Part shown: piece by piece, positions 7,949-16,032 of the stretch
Layout of the letters: each line of letters opens with the position of its first letter
Numbering within the stretch: the first letter of the stretch is position 1
DNA from: a virus
Virus record (IMG/VR): IMGVR_UViG_3300017671_000006
Span: 1 to 38,526 of that record
Strand: one strand, 5' to 3'
DNA: 38,526 bases
The notes under the pieces: generated by a model
Seen by the model: only the letters and a program-made list of their open reading frames with translations
Told to the model about the DNA's origin: nothing
The model's database searches: none
Made by a program: the position numbers and the translations under genes

Positions 7949-9465
7949 GCCGGCACCCAGTTGCTGCGCGCGATCTGGATCGACCAGGGGACGTCGCCCT
8001 TCTTGTTGAACTCGGTCAGCCGCGCGTTGCCCTGGCCGCGAACGTCGATGACGAGCTTGGCCTGGCCACCGACCTGCACCTTGTCGGCCTGCGCCTGTGG
8101 CCTCGGCAGCGCCGGGCGCACACTTCCAGGGCGACCCATCTTGTCAAGCCAGCCTCCAGCCTTCGGCCTTGCGGCCGGGGCCAGCGTTGCACGACCACGG
8201 CCCTGCCGACGATCAAGCTCGGCCAGGCCACGCTGGGCACCGGCGCGGTCCTGCTCGGATGTGAACCAACCGTCGCGGATGTTCTCCAGCTGCTTGCGCT
8301 GGACGTCTTCCTGCCACCTTGACCATGCGCCGGCCGCACGGCCGATCAGGCTGATGATCTGGCCCAGCACGCCGACGATCGTAAGCATGCCATCGGCCAC
8401 AGCCTGCCAGTCCGTCTCGGTGGTAAAGCGCCAGGCCCAGTCGAAGGCACGCTCAAGCTTATCGCCGATCCGCTGCGCCCAGGCATCGAGGCGACCATCG
8501 GACGCCATCTCGTTGACCCTGGCGAGGATTGTTTCGATGCGACCCTTGACCTTGTCGAACACGCCCGCCTCGGCGACACGATTGAGGAAGCCGGTCCATT
8601 GGTCCTTCAGGTTGCTGATCATGCCGAAGAACGTCTTGCTCTGGCGGTCCATCATCCCGTCGAACCGGGCGCTCATGATGGTGACGATCGCGTCCTTCAG
8701 GTCGGCTGCGTTCTTCTTGGCCTGGAGCGATATCTCCTTGCCATTTTTCATGTAGGTCAGGGTGACCTTGTCGCCCTCGGTGCGGGCGCGGATGCCGAAT
8801 TCCTTCAGGCGTTCGAACTCTCCGGTCTGGGCGTCAGCGAGCGCCTCGACGGCTGCCATGATATCCTTCGACATGCCGGCAGATGCATCGCCCAGGGCGC
8901 GCAGCGATCCATCGGTGGGATCGATGCCATAGGCCTTAAGCTGGACGAACGCGGCCATCACCTGGTCGAGCTCGTAGGGCGTGGTCTGGGCAAACTTACG
9001 CACCCAGTCCATCGACTTCCGGGCCTTCTGGGAAGAGCCCTCCATGTTTTCGAGCATGATCTCGAACTGTTCGAACTGCCCTGCGGTCTTGAACATGTCG
9101 AAGATGGCGAAGCCGCCCGCGCCGACGGCGGCCGTGCCGGCGATCTTGCCTAGCCCAAGGGCCAGCCCGCCAATCTTGCTGATCAGGCGACCCGCCGCAT
9201 AGCCAGCCTTGTCGCTGGCCTTGCCCAGGAGATCGAGGCCATTTGGCCCTCCCGCACGGTTGGCCGCGACGAGCACGCCCAGCAGCTTGTTGCGCAGCGC
9301 CTGCGCCTTGCCGCCAAACCGGTCCATCCGGCCACCGGCACGATCGACCTTCCGCGCCGCGCGCTCCACGCCTTCGCCCATGCGCTGCACCCGTTCCTGG
9401 ACACGCCGCACAGGCGCGCTGATCCGGTCGACGGCTTGCAGCAGAAGAGAAAGCTTGAGCGCCAT
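7945..9465 (-). CDS. Tail tape measure protein (Mu gp42-like)
   Basis: 506 residues, which is short for a tape measure and predicts a short contractile tail. Residues 1-60 are rich in basic residues with coiled-coil spacing. 76-115 holds a Gly/Ala-rich hydrophobic stretch (IGGLALGLGKIAGTAAVGAGGFAIF). The conserved tape-measure helix around 140-190 (WVRKFAQTTPYELDQVMAAFVQL) follows. A second hydrophobic stretch lies near 345-362. It starts 3 nt after the stop of the frameshifted chaperone, as expected for the gene following a G/GT-type pair. Confidence 0.9.
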   Translation of the reverse strand: MALKLSLLLQAVDRISAPVRRVQERVQRMGEGVERAARKVDRAGGRMDRFGGKAQALRNKLLGVLVAANRAGGPNGLDLLGKASDKAGYAAGRLISKIGGLALGLGKIAGTAAVGAGGFAIFDMFKTAGQFEQFEIMLENMEGSSQKARKSMDWVRKFAQTTPYELDQVMAAFVQLKAYGIDPTDGSLRALGDASAGMSKDIMAAVEALADAQTGEFERLKEFGIRARTEGDKVTLTYMKNGKEISLQAKKNAADLKDAIVTIMSARFDGMMDRQSKTFFGMISNLKDQWTGFLNRVAEAGVFDKVKGRIETILARVNEMASDGRLDAWAQRIGDKLERAFDWAWRFTTETDWQAVADGMLTIVGVLGQIISLIGRAAGAWSRWQEDVQRKQLENIRDGWFTSEQDRAGAQRGLAELDRRQGRGRATLAPAARPKAGGWLDKMGRPGSVRPALPRPQAQADKVQVGGQAKLVIDVRGQGNARLTEFNKKGDVPWSIQIARSNWVPA

Positions 9466-9468
9466 GCG

Positions 9469-9884
9469 TCAGGTGTCCTGGCCGTGGATGCGGATCGCCT
9501 GGGCGACCCAGAACTCGATGTCGTCGATCTCCATCGCCATCAGCTCAGAGGGCTGAAAGCGGAAGAGCTGGGCTAGGTCGCCTAGCCGGTCGCGCCAGTC
9601 AGCGGGCCATCGTCCAAAAAATCGCCGACCATGTCATAAAGGATCATCAAATCCTCAGCGTCGATGCGGTCGATCACGTCTTCGTCATGGCCGCTCAGAG
9701 CTGCGATCATTGCATGAAGCATGTGCACGCGGCGACCTGGATAGAGATCGACAAGCTTCATCTCCTTGCCGGTGGGGCGGCGCAGGGTGATCTCGGCGAT
9801 CGCTTCATCACGGATCGAGCCGTCTGCCTGACGAAACTGCCGGGTGACGGGATACTTGAGCGTATGCCTGGGCTGCATGGCCAT
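9469..9884 (-). CDS. Tail assembly chaperone fusion made by -1 frameshifting
   Basis: Predicted 138-residue product. The first 90 codons of the chaperone gene are followed by slippage at T TTT TTG (9621-9615) into the -1 frame, which then runs to TGA at 9471-9469. The added 48 residues include DLAQLFRFQPSELMAMEIDD followed by IEFWVAQA. This fits the GpE-type pattern DLAxxFxWxPxxLxxMxLxxLxxW found in P2 E+E' products. Such longer chaperones bind the tape measure protein, while the short form binds tube subunits. The fusion stop falls 3 nt before the tape measure ATG. The slippery heptamer is the one used in P2. Confidence 0.85.
9582..9884 (-). CDS. Tail assembly chaperone, short form (Mu gp41 / P2 gpE-like)
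   Basis: 100 residues from the ATG at 9884, which overlaps the tube gene stop (TGATG); the open frame extends upstream only as a shadow of the tube gene. Family features are a TLKYPVTRQFRQADGSIRDE-like beta start, then EITLRRPTGKEMKLVD and an acidic end (SGHDEDVIDRIDAEDLMIL). It acts in the cytoplasm during tail assembly and is not expected in the finished virion. The zero-frame ends 14 codons from the start of the slippery codons. Confidence 0.88.
   Translation of the reverse strand: MAMQPRHTLKYPVTRQFRQADGSIRDEAIAEITLRRPTGKEMKLVDLYPGRRVHMLHAMIAALSGHDEDVIDRIDAEDLMILYDMVGDFLDDGPLTGATG
9615..9621 (-). promoter_or_regulatory. Programmed -1 frameshift slippery heptamer
   Basis: Read on the minus strand as T TTT TTG in the chaperone frame (GAT TTT TTG). 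Both frames are open across it. Downstream, GGCTAG (9587-9582) can pair with CTAGCC (9576-9571) around a 5-nt loop, a perfect 6-bp hairpin that includes the zero-frame stop. It begins 27 nt past the heptamer, further away than most stimulators, so its role is uncertain. Confidence 0.82.
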
Positions 9885-10252
9885 CAGAGCAGCTCCTCGG
9901 CAGGCGGGCCCATCATCACCACAGCGGCCTTGCCGTCGTTGCTGGTGAGCGTGGCGGCCTCGCTGACATACGCGTTGCGGATCACATAGGTGTGGCCGGT
10001 GTCCGTCTTGAACGAAACAGTCGCGTTGTCGATCGCCCGGATCTGGGCGAGCGAGCGGCCTTCCTTGACCAGCAGGCTGCAATTGAGCTGCGCCGGGCGT
10101 GGCGTCTCGTTGAAGCTGCCGGCGTCATAGTCGCCGATGACCGAATTGCGGGTGACGCCGCCGATGTCGAGGGTCGACTGGCCATCGGTGGGCCAGCGCT
10201 CGCCATCCACGGTGATGGTTGCCTGGCCGACGACCTTGTTGGGATTTGCCAT
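9884..10252 (-). CDS. Tail tube protein (Mu gpM family)
   Basis: 122 residues, normal for the family. ANPNKVVGQATITVDGERWP at the start and DIGGVTRNSVIGDYDAGSF near 35-53 are typical of Mu tube proteins, which stack as hexameric rings inside the sheath. The gene follows the sheath by a 42-bp gap that holds an AGGAGG ribosome-binding site, suited to a highly expressed structural protein. Confidence 0.9.
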   Translation of the reverse strand: MANPNKVVGQATITVDGERWPTDGQSTLDIGGVTRNSVIGDYDAGSFNETPRPAQLNCSLLVKEGRSLAQIRAIDNATVSFKTDTGHTYVIRNAYVSEAATLTSNDGKAAVVMMGPPAEELL

Positions 10253-10294
10253 AAAGCCTCCTTAAGTGGGCATGAGAGGGTGTTGAGCTGGCCT

Positions 10295-11761
10295 TCAGAG
10301 CCGGAACTGAACCTGCGCGGCGAAGCTGCGGAACTGGTTGACCAGGTCGGGCGGCACGAGCGCGTTGACGCGGTTGGGGTCGCTGGCATCGCGCTCGACG
10401 ATCAGGTCGGCGACGAACTGGTCAAGCTGCTCGACCAGGCCGGCTTCCTCCAGCTCGCGGAACAGCGCGACGATCTCGGCGCGGATGATGCCTGGCGTGA
10501 CGATCGCCTGGCCGCGCGAAAAGTTGGTGCCGTCGCTGGCGAGCTTATGCCGCGGGAACTTGGTCGCAATCCGGATGCGCAGGGCCTGGCGGAAGAATGC
10601 CAGGGTGTGCACCGTCTCCATGTCCAGATAGGCGGTGTCGTCCAGCCCGGCCGAGTTGGTCTGCCAGGTGGTGATGGCGCGCTCGATGCGGACAGTACCG
10701 TCCTGGTCGACCGAATAGGTGGCGATGCCATCGCGCAGCAGCAGCTCGCGCTCTGCGCGGGTGAACCGCGCACCGTCCTTCGGTCCGATGACGCCAGGAA
10801 GCGCCAGCGTCTGCAGCGGCCGCGCCGGATCGATGTGCGAATAATAGCCCGCAATCGCGCCGTAGCTGGCGGCGAACTCCCAGGGCGGCGTCGGGCTGGC
10901 ACCGGTGCCGATCACGCTGATCAGCTGCGAATTGAGCGCGCCGCCGAAGGCCGAGGCGGCAGCTTGGTTGCCGGTCTTGGCACCATAGGCCATGCTTTCG
11001 AGCATGCGCACCGGACCCCAGCGATCGTCGAGCTCGGTCTTGGCCACGCCCAGCGTCGTCGCGGACGCGGTGCCCAGGATGATGGTGCGATAGTTGCTGT
11101 CGCCGACGACCGGCCAGACGGTGGCATAGTCCGGATCGCCCGCACCGTTTGCCATGGCGACGATGGCGATGCCGATCCCGGCAGGCAGACCCTCGCCCTG
11201 GTAATGGCTGTGGCGGACATCGATGTCGTTGCCGGTCGTGCCCTTGTGACGCGCAGTCAGGGTGACGACCGATGTGGCGACCGTTGCCGTCACGGGCAGA
11301 TCGAGCGCGGCATTGATGGCGGCGCCGATCGCGGTGGCGGTGTTGTTGGCCGTTGCACCGCTTGCGACGGTGACCGGCACGCGCTGGCCGGCGATCATCA
11401 GCGCGATCGTGCCGGCACCGGTGGAAGGGCCGGTCACGGTGATCGTGCCGGTGGCCGCGGTGCCGGCGTCAAGATCGGCGAGCGGGATCACGGTGAGCTC
11501 GGAATAGCGATCGGCTGCCTTGGCTGCGCGCACCATCCGCGCCAGCATCGATCCTCGACCGAACAGTGCGCTGGCCTGGGCAGCTTCTGCCACCACGATC
11601 GGCGCCAGCGCAGCGGCGGTGCCGGCCGCGAGCTTCTGGCCGACGATCAGGAGGCGGTTGGGCAGGATCGGCAGGCCGTTGGTGGCACGGCTGGAATCGA
11701 ACTCGATAAGCTGTCCAGGGACGCGCAGGCCCACCGGGATAGAGTTGAAGCTGATCGTCAT
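10295..11761 (-). CDS. Contractile tail sheath protein (Mu gpL)
   Basis: 488 residues, matching Mu gpL (about 495). The N-terminus (ISFNSIPVGLRVPGQLIEFD ... NRLLIVGQ) and the region RMLESMAYGAKTGNQAAASA near 245 are characteristic. The C-terminal arm (ALVPPDLVNQFRSFAAQVQFRL) is the sheath linker. A domain near 95-190 rich in Thr/Gly/Val (TGTITVTGPSTGAGTIALMI) is the surface decoration domain. ATG at 11761 overlaps the gp37-like stop by ATGA. Confidence 0.93.
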   Translation of the reverse strand: MTISFNSIPVGLRVPGQLIEFDSSRATNGLPILPNRLLIVGQKLAAGTAAALAPIVVAEAAQASALFGRGSMLARMVRAAKAADRYSELTVIPLADLDAGTAATGTITVTGPSTGAGTIALMIAGQRVPVTVASGATANNTATAIGAAINAALDLPVTATVATSVVTLTARHKGTTGNDIDVRHSHYQGEGLPAGIGIAIVAMANGAGDPDYATVWPVVGDSNYRTIILGTASATTLGVAKTELDDRWGPVRMLESMAYGAKTGNQAAASAFGGALNSQLISVIGTGASPTPPWEFAASYGAIAGYYSHIDPARPLQTLALPGVIGPKDGARFTRAERELLLRDGIATYSVDQDGTVRIERAITTWQTNSAGLDDTAYLDMETVHTLAFFRQALRIRIATKFPRHKLASDGTNFSRGQAIVTPGIIRAEIVALFRELEEAGLVEQLDQFVADLIVERDASDPNRVNALVPPDLVNQFRSFAAQVQFRL

Positions 11762-12375
11762 GGAGTTGCTCCTTCAAGGGTAACGGTGTCGGTGGCGTCT
11801 GCCGGTTCGTCGTCGGGCAGATCGGGGCCGATGCCACCAAACGGCGGCACGTCCCAGTTGGCGTGGAAGGTCTCGAAGTCGGCGAGCTCGCCGTCGGCGA
11901 TCAGCTCGGCGATAGGCACCCGCGTCTCCCATTCGAATGCGATGATCGACAGGTGCTGCTTGCGGGTCTCATCGGTCTGGCCGACCAGTGCCAGGCGGCG
12001 CGGCACGATGTGGCCGATGTCCAGGTCAAGGTCATTGCCTGCCAGCAGGCCGATGGCGTCGACGCCAAGCTGGTAGCTGCCCGGCTGACCACCGCCACCG
12101 TGGCGGGTCGCTTCCTCATTGCGCAGGTTCTCGGCCGCCAGCACGGTGGCAAAGCGAGCGAGGCCATAAGTGACGCCGTCATCGCTAAGCTCCATGCTGA
12201 CGATGCCGAGGAAGACGCACCATGCGCCTGGGCAGCGCAGCTGGCGCTTGATCTTGAGATAGGCGTCCCACTCGTCGGGATAGGTTTCCAGGGTGGCGAA
12301 CCGATAGCCCAGCCGGTTATCGTCACTTGCCGCGCGCAACAGATCCAGCACGGCGTTCTCGATCGCGGCGATCAT
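11758..12375 (-). CDS. Mu gp37-like tail terminator/completion protein (DUF1834)
   Basis: 205 residues. MIAAIENAVLDLLRAASDDN ... RFATLETYPDEWD is the DUF1834/gp37 start. The start at 12375 is fixed by ATGA overlap with the small membrane protein upstream; the open frame extends upstream as shadow. The extra C-terminal 30 residues are acidic and proline-rich. Mu's small gene 38 (DUF2635), usually between 37 and L, is not present: gp37 abuts the sheath directly. Confidence 0.85.
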   Translation of the reverse strand: MIAAIENAVLDLLRAASDDNRLGYRFATLETYPDEWDAYLKIKRQLRCPGAWCVFLGIVSMELSDDGVTYGLARFATVLAAENLRNEEATRHGGGGQPGSYQLGVDAIGLLAGNDLDLDIGHIVPRRLALVGQTDETRKQHLSIIAFEWETRVPIAELIADGELADFETFHANWDVPPFGGIGPDLPDDEPADATDTVTLEGATP

Positions 12376-12572
12376 GGCTGCGAATCGCCGACCGCATCGG
12401 TCAGCGCCTCGATAAAACAAAGGGCGATCATCGCGACCAGCGCGATCGGCCAGAACAACGCGACAAGTGCGCGCGCAACCGGCTGGTCGTCGAGCAGCGG
12501 GCCAAAAATGAACCACAGCATCGCGCCGATCACGGCCCATGCGATCGCGCCCAGGATCAGCGCGGCGGTCAT
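12372..12572 (-). CDS. Small two-span membrane protein
   Basis: 66 residues with two hydrophobic helices (about 3-26, LILGAIAWAVIGAMLWFIF; and 34-56, ALVALFWPIALVAMIALCFI), separated by a short polar turn DDQPV. It is overlapped by ATGA on both sides, between the gpG-like and gp37-like genes. No family is recognised. Topology would fit a small holin-like or inner-membrane protein, but its position among head/tail joining genes does not support any one role. Confidence 0.75.
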   Translation of the reverse strand: MTAALILGAIAWAVIGAMLWFIFGPLLDDQPVARALVALFWPIALVAMIALCFIEALTDAVGDSQP

Positions 12573-13111
12573 CCGTCGATCTCCGGAACGGCGTCGCGCT
12601 CATGGTCCTCGGCCAGCGCGAGGATTATTGTCTCGTCCTCGGCATTGATGCCCAGGAAGGACCGCTTGGGCATCTTCATCTGGCGGTCGAACGCGCCGAC
12701 CTGGATGGTGAGCCCGCCAGGTAGCAAACGACCGAATGCCTGCCGGATAGTGCGGCTGTGCGCGCCGACCGAGACGCTCTCGTCCATGCCGTGCTGATGC
12801 GGACCGGCGTAAATCACGTTTGTGCCGACTTCGACGTCAGTCGCCGACGAACGATGAGTGATCGATGTCTTGAGCCGGGCGCTGTCCGTCAGCGTCTTGC
12901 CGCCCTGGTCCTTGGCACGCTGAGACTTTTCCCAGGGCTTGCCGTCGGGATCGGTCTCGGTGTCGAAGCGCTCGATCGTGCTCGATTCCAGATACAGGCC
13001 GATGCCGTCCATCAGGTCGGAAAGGTCACCATTGGCAGCAGCCAGCGCCGCCAGCCTGGCGTCGATCGCTGCCGATCCTGCAACACGCATGGAGAGGGAC
13101 GCGCCAGCCAT
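12569..13111 (-). CDS. Virion morphogenesis protein (Mu gpG family)
   Basis: 180 residues. The pattern ERFDTETDPDGKPWEKSQRA, TLTDSARLKTSI, VIYAGPHQHG and the end MPKRSFLGINAEDE are signature parts of phage virion morphogenesis proteins (Mu G / P2 S-like tail completion). In Mu this gene lies between F and I. Here it is between the gp36- and gp37-like genes, a rearranged head-tail connector order. TGATG overlap with gp36 sets the start. Confidence 0.92.
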   Translation of the reverse strand: MAGASLSMRVAGSAAIDARLAALAAANGDLSDLMDGIGLYLESSTIERFDTETDPDGKPWEKSQRAKDQGGKTLTDSARLKTSITHRSSATDVEVGTNVIYAGPHQHGMDESVSVGAHSRTIRQAFGRLLPGGLTIQVGAFDRQMKMPKRSFLGINAEDETIILALAEDHERDAVPEIDG

Positions 13112-13533
13112 CAGAAGCTCGTCAGGCTGTCGCGGCCGAAGGTGTTCGGCTGGCCGGGGAACATGATGGCATCAGGCCGCGGCTCGGCAACTTCCTGCCC
13201 GCCGTCGAGCACGAGCGTGCCGGCGCTGATATCGGACAGGCGTTTCATCGCGTCCTTGTGCCGGTCCTTGACGCGATCGGGCGGGTCGCTGCGCCACAGG
13301 TCGTGGTGCGCGAGGTCGCAGGCGATGTCCTTGAGGAGCTGGTTGCCGGCGAGCAGGGCCACGTCCTTGTGGCGTCGCGCGACATAGCCGGTGATGATGG
13401 CGTCCGCTTTGGTGAGCGAGGCATCGACGCGCGCGGCATCGATGTCGCCGGTGCCTGCCTCGTCGGTCAGCTGGATCAGGTCCCGCTCCTCGAAGCGAGC
13501 CTGCATATCGGCCAGGGTCGCAAACAGGGGCAA
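13111..13533 (-). CDS. Mu gp36-like head-tail connector protein (DUF1320)
   Basis: 140 residues. MPLFATLADMQARFEERDLIQLTDE and the ADAIITGYVARRHK helix are typical of gp36/DUF1320, which forms a connector ring under the portal. The start codon is TTG at 13533, supported by AAAGGA 6 nt upstream; no ATG fits. A strong hairpin lies between it and the gp35-like gene upstream, so its level may differ from the head genes before it. Confidence 0.88.
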   Translation of the reverse strand: MPLFATLADMQARFEERDLIQLTDEAGTGDIDAARVDASLTKADAIITGYVARRHKDVALLAGNQLLKDIACDLAHHDLWRSDPPDRVKDRHKDAMKRLSDISAGTLVLDGGQEVAEPRPDAIMFPGQPNTFGRDSLTSF

Positions 13534-13563
13534 GGCGGGTCCTTTCGTCAGGTCAAAATGGTT

Positions 13564-13603
13564 GGCCGGGTGCGATCATGTGCGGGCAAGAGCGCACCCG
13601 GCC
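13564..13603 (-). terminator. Long hairpin between gp35-like and gp36-like genes
   Basis: A perfect 11-bp stem, GGCCGGGTGCG (13564-13574) with CGCACCCGGCC (13593-13603), around an 18-nt loop. On the minus strand it is followed within 5 nt by ATTTTG. The T run is only four bases, so this may be a weak attenuating terminator or an mRNA-stabilising hairpin between the capsid and connector genes. It occupies most of the 83-bp gap. Confidence 0.5.
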
Positions 13604-13616
13604 GGAGCGGGCCGCG

Positions 13617-14147
13617 TCAGGACGCGGCCTTGGCCTCGGACGCCCTGGGCTTTGCAGCCCGTGGCGCGCGACCCGAGGGCTTACCGGTTGCGGGGCTCGC
13701 GCCCACATCAGCAGCCGGGAAAGCAGGTGCGGCGACCGGTGCGGGAGCAGTGTCCGCGGCCGGTTGTTCTTCTCCGGGCATGGCAGAAGCCGTGCCCGTC
13801 ACTGTCTGCGAAGCATCATCACCCGCCGCCGCCGTCGCGTCGGATGCCGTCGAGGCGTTGGATGAAGAGGCCGGAGAATTCGTGTCCGCCCCCTCCGCCT
13901 GTCCGGTCATGAATTGCGCAATGATGTCGAGCCGGTCTTCCAGGTCGGCCAGAGTGACCACCTGGAACGCCTCGCCATCGCCGATTTCGCAGACCAGCTC
14001 GGCCTCTTTGACCAGAGCGACCAAGACCTGCGAAGTGAGACCAGCCAGCGCAAGGATGACGGGCTCGGCTCCGAACGCCATTCCGGCGCGACGGAAGCTG
14101 CGGCTGCGCGCGGTGACGCGCAGCTGGGGAAACAGCTCCTCGCTCAT
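13617..14147 (-). CDS. Mu gp35-like (FluMu N-terminal domain) protein
   Basis: 176 residues. The first ~45 (MSEELFPQLRVTARSRSFRRAG ... PVILALAGLT) match the Mu-like FluMu gp35 N-terminal domain. The rest is a low-complexity Ala/Pro/Thr/Ser-rich tail (about 85-176) ending in basic residues. The start at 14147 overlaps the gpT stop (TGATG). It probably assists capsid assembly, but the exact role in Mu is not established. Confidence 0.8.
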   Translation of the reverse strand: MSEELFPQLRVTARSRSFRRAGMAFGAEPVILALAGLTSQVLVALVKEAELVCEIGDGEAFQVVTLADLEDRLDIIAQFMTGQAEGADTNSPASSSNASTASDATAAAGDDASQTVTGTASAMPGEEQPAADTAPAPVAAPAFPAADVGASPATGKPSGRAPRAAKPRASEAKAAS

Positions 14148-15040
14148 CATGCCAGCCACGGCACGACCAGCAGCTCGGCCGTACCCTTCCATTCGTTGGT
14201 TTCGCCGCCTGCTGCATATTCGCTGTTGAGCAGCTTGCGCGCCGCGCTCTCGTTGGCGGGCGAGGTGACCAGCAGGTTGGGCATGATCCCCAGAGGACGA
14301 CCGTAATCGCCCTTGAAGCTCTGCATCGCAGTTCGGGCGGCGGCGTAGTTTGCTGCCGAGAGCGTGTCCTTCGATCCGTAGGCAAACTGCCAGAAGCCGA
14401 AGCCGACGTTCATCCGCGCGTCGGAGCCATACAGGAACTCCTTGCGGCTGAAGACATTGTCATCGGTCGGTTCGTCCTTGGAGACGAACTCGAACTCCTT
14501 GCGCACCTGGAGCAGGATCGGCTTGAGCGCATGCATCGTGTCGATCAGGAACCAGGGTGCGCCGGCACCGCCACCGGTGTTGGACACCGAGACGACTGCG
14601 CCGTCGGCATCGAGCACAGGGTGGTCGGTGTCGAAGAAGAACTGGCCGTCATAGCACTTGGTGGCGAAGCCGGCCTTCAGCAGGTCGAACACCAGGCGGC
14701 ACTTGTGGCCACCGGTCGACATGCCCATTTCGCGGAACAGCGGGCCATAGATGCCGATGTTGTCGTCCTGGATGTCGTTGCGATCGACGCCGATCGTCAG
14801 CTCGAAGTCGCGGTTCTTGATGGTGTAATCGTGGGTGCTGATGTTCTGCACCACGCGATCGCCGAACCATTCGCGGACGTTCGGGATCTTGCCGAGCCAG
14901 CCGTATTCTTCGCGACCGTTGGTCGACGGCACCGTGGTCGATACCTGCTCGTGCTGAACCGGCGCCTGGCCGAGACCTTCCTGGTAGCTGGCCTTGAAGC
15001 CCACGCCGAGCGTGACGAGGTTGCCTTTGTTGATAAGCAT
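14147..15040 (-). CDS. Major capsid protein (Mu gpT)
   Basis: 297 residues; Mu T is about 305. MLINKGNLVTLGVGFKASYQ, then REEYGWLGKIPNVREWFGDR, STHDYTIKNRDFELTIGVDR and FDTDHPVLDADG are diagnostic for Mu-like major head subunits (HK97-type fold). No ATG alternatives compete. An 18-bp gap to the decoration-like gene upstream carries the ribosome-binding region. Expected to be the most abundant head protein. Confidence 0.95.
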   Translation of the reverse strand: MLINKGNLVTLGVGFKASYQEGLGQAPVQHEQVSTTVPSTNGREEYGWLGKIPNVREWFGDRVVQNISTHDYTIKNRDFELTIGVDRNDIQDDNIGIYGPLFREMGMSTGGHKCRLVFDLLKAGFATKCYDGQFFFDTDHPVLDADGAVVSVSNTGGGAGAPWFLIDTMHALKPILLQVRKEFEFVSKDEPTDDNVFSRKEFLYGSDARMNVGFGFWQFAYGSKDTLSAANYAAARTAMQSFKGDYGRPLGIMPNLLVTSPANESAARKLLNSEYAAGGETNEWKGTAELLVVPWLA

Positions 15041-15058
15041 GTGGGGTGAGCCCTTCTG

Positions 15059-15472
15059 TTAAACGAACCGGACCCAGACGCCCTGCGCGTCCACGTCCAC
15101 GATCTTGCCTGCGATGGAGCGGGTGCTGGTTCCGCTGGTCTTGGCGACGGTCTGGTCGTCGACGATGTAGCAATCGTCGCCGATCTCGGCCCGCGTGATG
15201 GCATCTGCTGCTGCGCTGTTGCCGAACCGGAACACGCCCTTGAAGACGCGGACCTTCAAGTCGCCGTTGGCACCGCCGGTGTTGTCGACCGGCTCCTGAG
15301 CGACGCCATCGGCGACGAGGGTCGTTGCGGTCGATCCGGGCACGGCCCAGCCGGTGGCAGACAGGCACACGATGGCACCGGCGAAGATCACCGCGTTGGC
15401 GGCGACATCACGGGAGAACACGTTGCCTCCGGCAAGGCGGGGGGTTGCACGATCCTGGGTAAGCGCGGCCAT
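15059..15472 (-). CDS. Putative head decoration/cement protein
   Basis: 137 residues, mostly beta-strand by composition (AGAIVCLSATGWAVPGSTA, GKIVDVDAQGVWVRFV), no cysteine pairs. The position between protease and major capsid is where Mu-like phages encode small decoration proteins, and the length fits. Family assignment is from position and general character rather than a decisive motif. ATG at 15472 overlaps the protease stop (TGATG). Confidence 0.65.
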   Translation of the reverse strand: MAALTQDRATPRLAGGNVFSRDVAANAVIFAGAIVCLSATGWAVPGSTATTLVADGVAQEPVDNTGGANGDLKVRVFKGVFRFGNSAAADAITRAEIGDDCYIVDDQTVAKTSGTSTRSIAGKIVDVDAQGVWVRFV

Positions 15473-16032
15473 CAGACGTTCCCTTCTTCACGGCTCTTGA
15501 GGAATTTTTCTTCGGTGAGGCCGAGCTGGCTGGCGATCGCCGCCTCGTCGGCGGACAGCTTGGGCGCGTCCTTGTCGCCCGACTTCTCGGTGATGATGTC
15601 ACCGGCCGCGAACGGGGCCGCACCGGCGATGAAGCTGTGGAAGCTGGCCTTGTCCTTCTTCACCAGGTCCAGTGCCCAGGCGCGCTGCGCAGGGGGCACC
15701 TTGCCATCAGCCACAGCCTGGTCGACCGCAGCGATCGCCGACTTCTCGGCTTCCTCGCGAACGCCCTTGGCAAGCGCATCATAGCTGGCGCGCGGCACGA
15801 ACTGGGCGGGATCGAACGACGCCGCCTTTTCGGCGAGCGCGGTGGCGATCGCCGTGCCATCGGCATCAGCAGCAACGCCAACCGTGACGCGGACATCAGC
15901 CAGGGTCTTGTCGATCGCAGTGAGCTGCGCCGACTGGGCGGTGGACTTTTCCATCATGTCCTTGATGGCGGCGAGGACTTCCTCCTCGCTGGCATCGGCC
16001 GACAGGCCGAGTGCCTCTGCAACACTTTTCAT
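15472..16032 (-). CDS. Possible internal scaffold protein (Mu gpZ analogue)
   Basis: In Mu the scaffold Z is the C-terminal part of I, translated from an internal start. Here an in-frame ATG at 16032 (MKSVAEALGLSADASEEEVL) opens a 186-residue helical, charged product. GGAG lies 11 nt upstream, a moderate ribosome-binding site. The junction falls right after the protease domain. The alternative is that scaffold is released only by cleavage. Confidence 0.5.
   Translation of the reverse strand: MKSVAEALGLSADASEEEVLAAIKDMMEKSTAQSAQLTAIDKTLADVRVTVGVAADADGTAIATALAEKAASFDPAQFVPRASYDALAKGVREEAEKSAIAAVDQAVADGKVPPAQRAWALDLVKKDKASFHSFIAGAAPFAAGDIITEKSGDKDAPKLSADEAAIASQLGLTEEKFLKSREEGNV

Noticed and set aside
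9992-12076. A plus-strand open frame of 694 codons opposite the sheath and gp37 genes
   Set aside because: It is Arg/Gly/Asp-rich and has no family features. The minus strand there encodes clear sheath, tube and gp37 proteins; long antisense frames are expected in G+C-rich DNA.
13540-13556. A third Mor-type dyad before the gp36-like gene (ACCTGACGAAAGG on the minus strand)
   Set aside because: Only one half matches; the other arm is absent and no -10 element follows at 23 nt.
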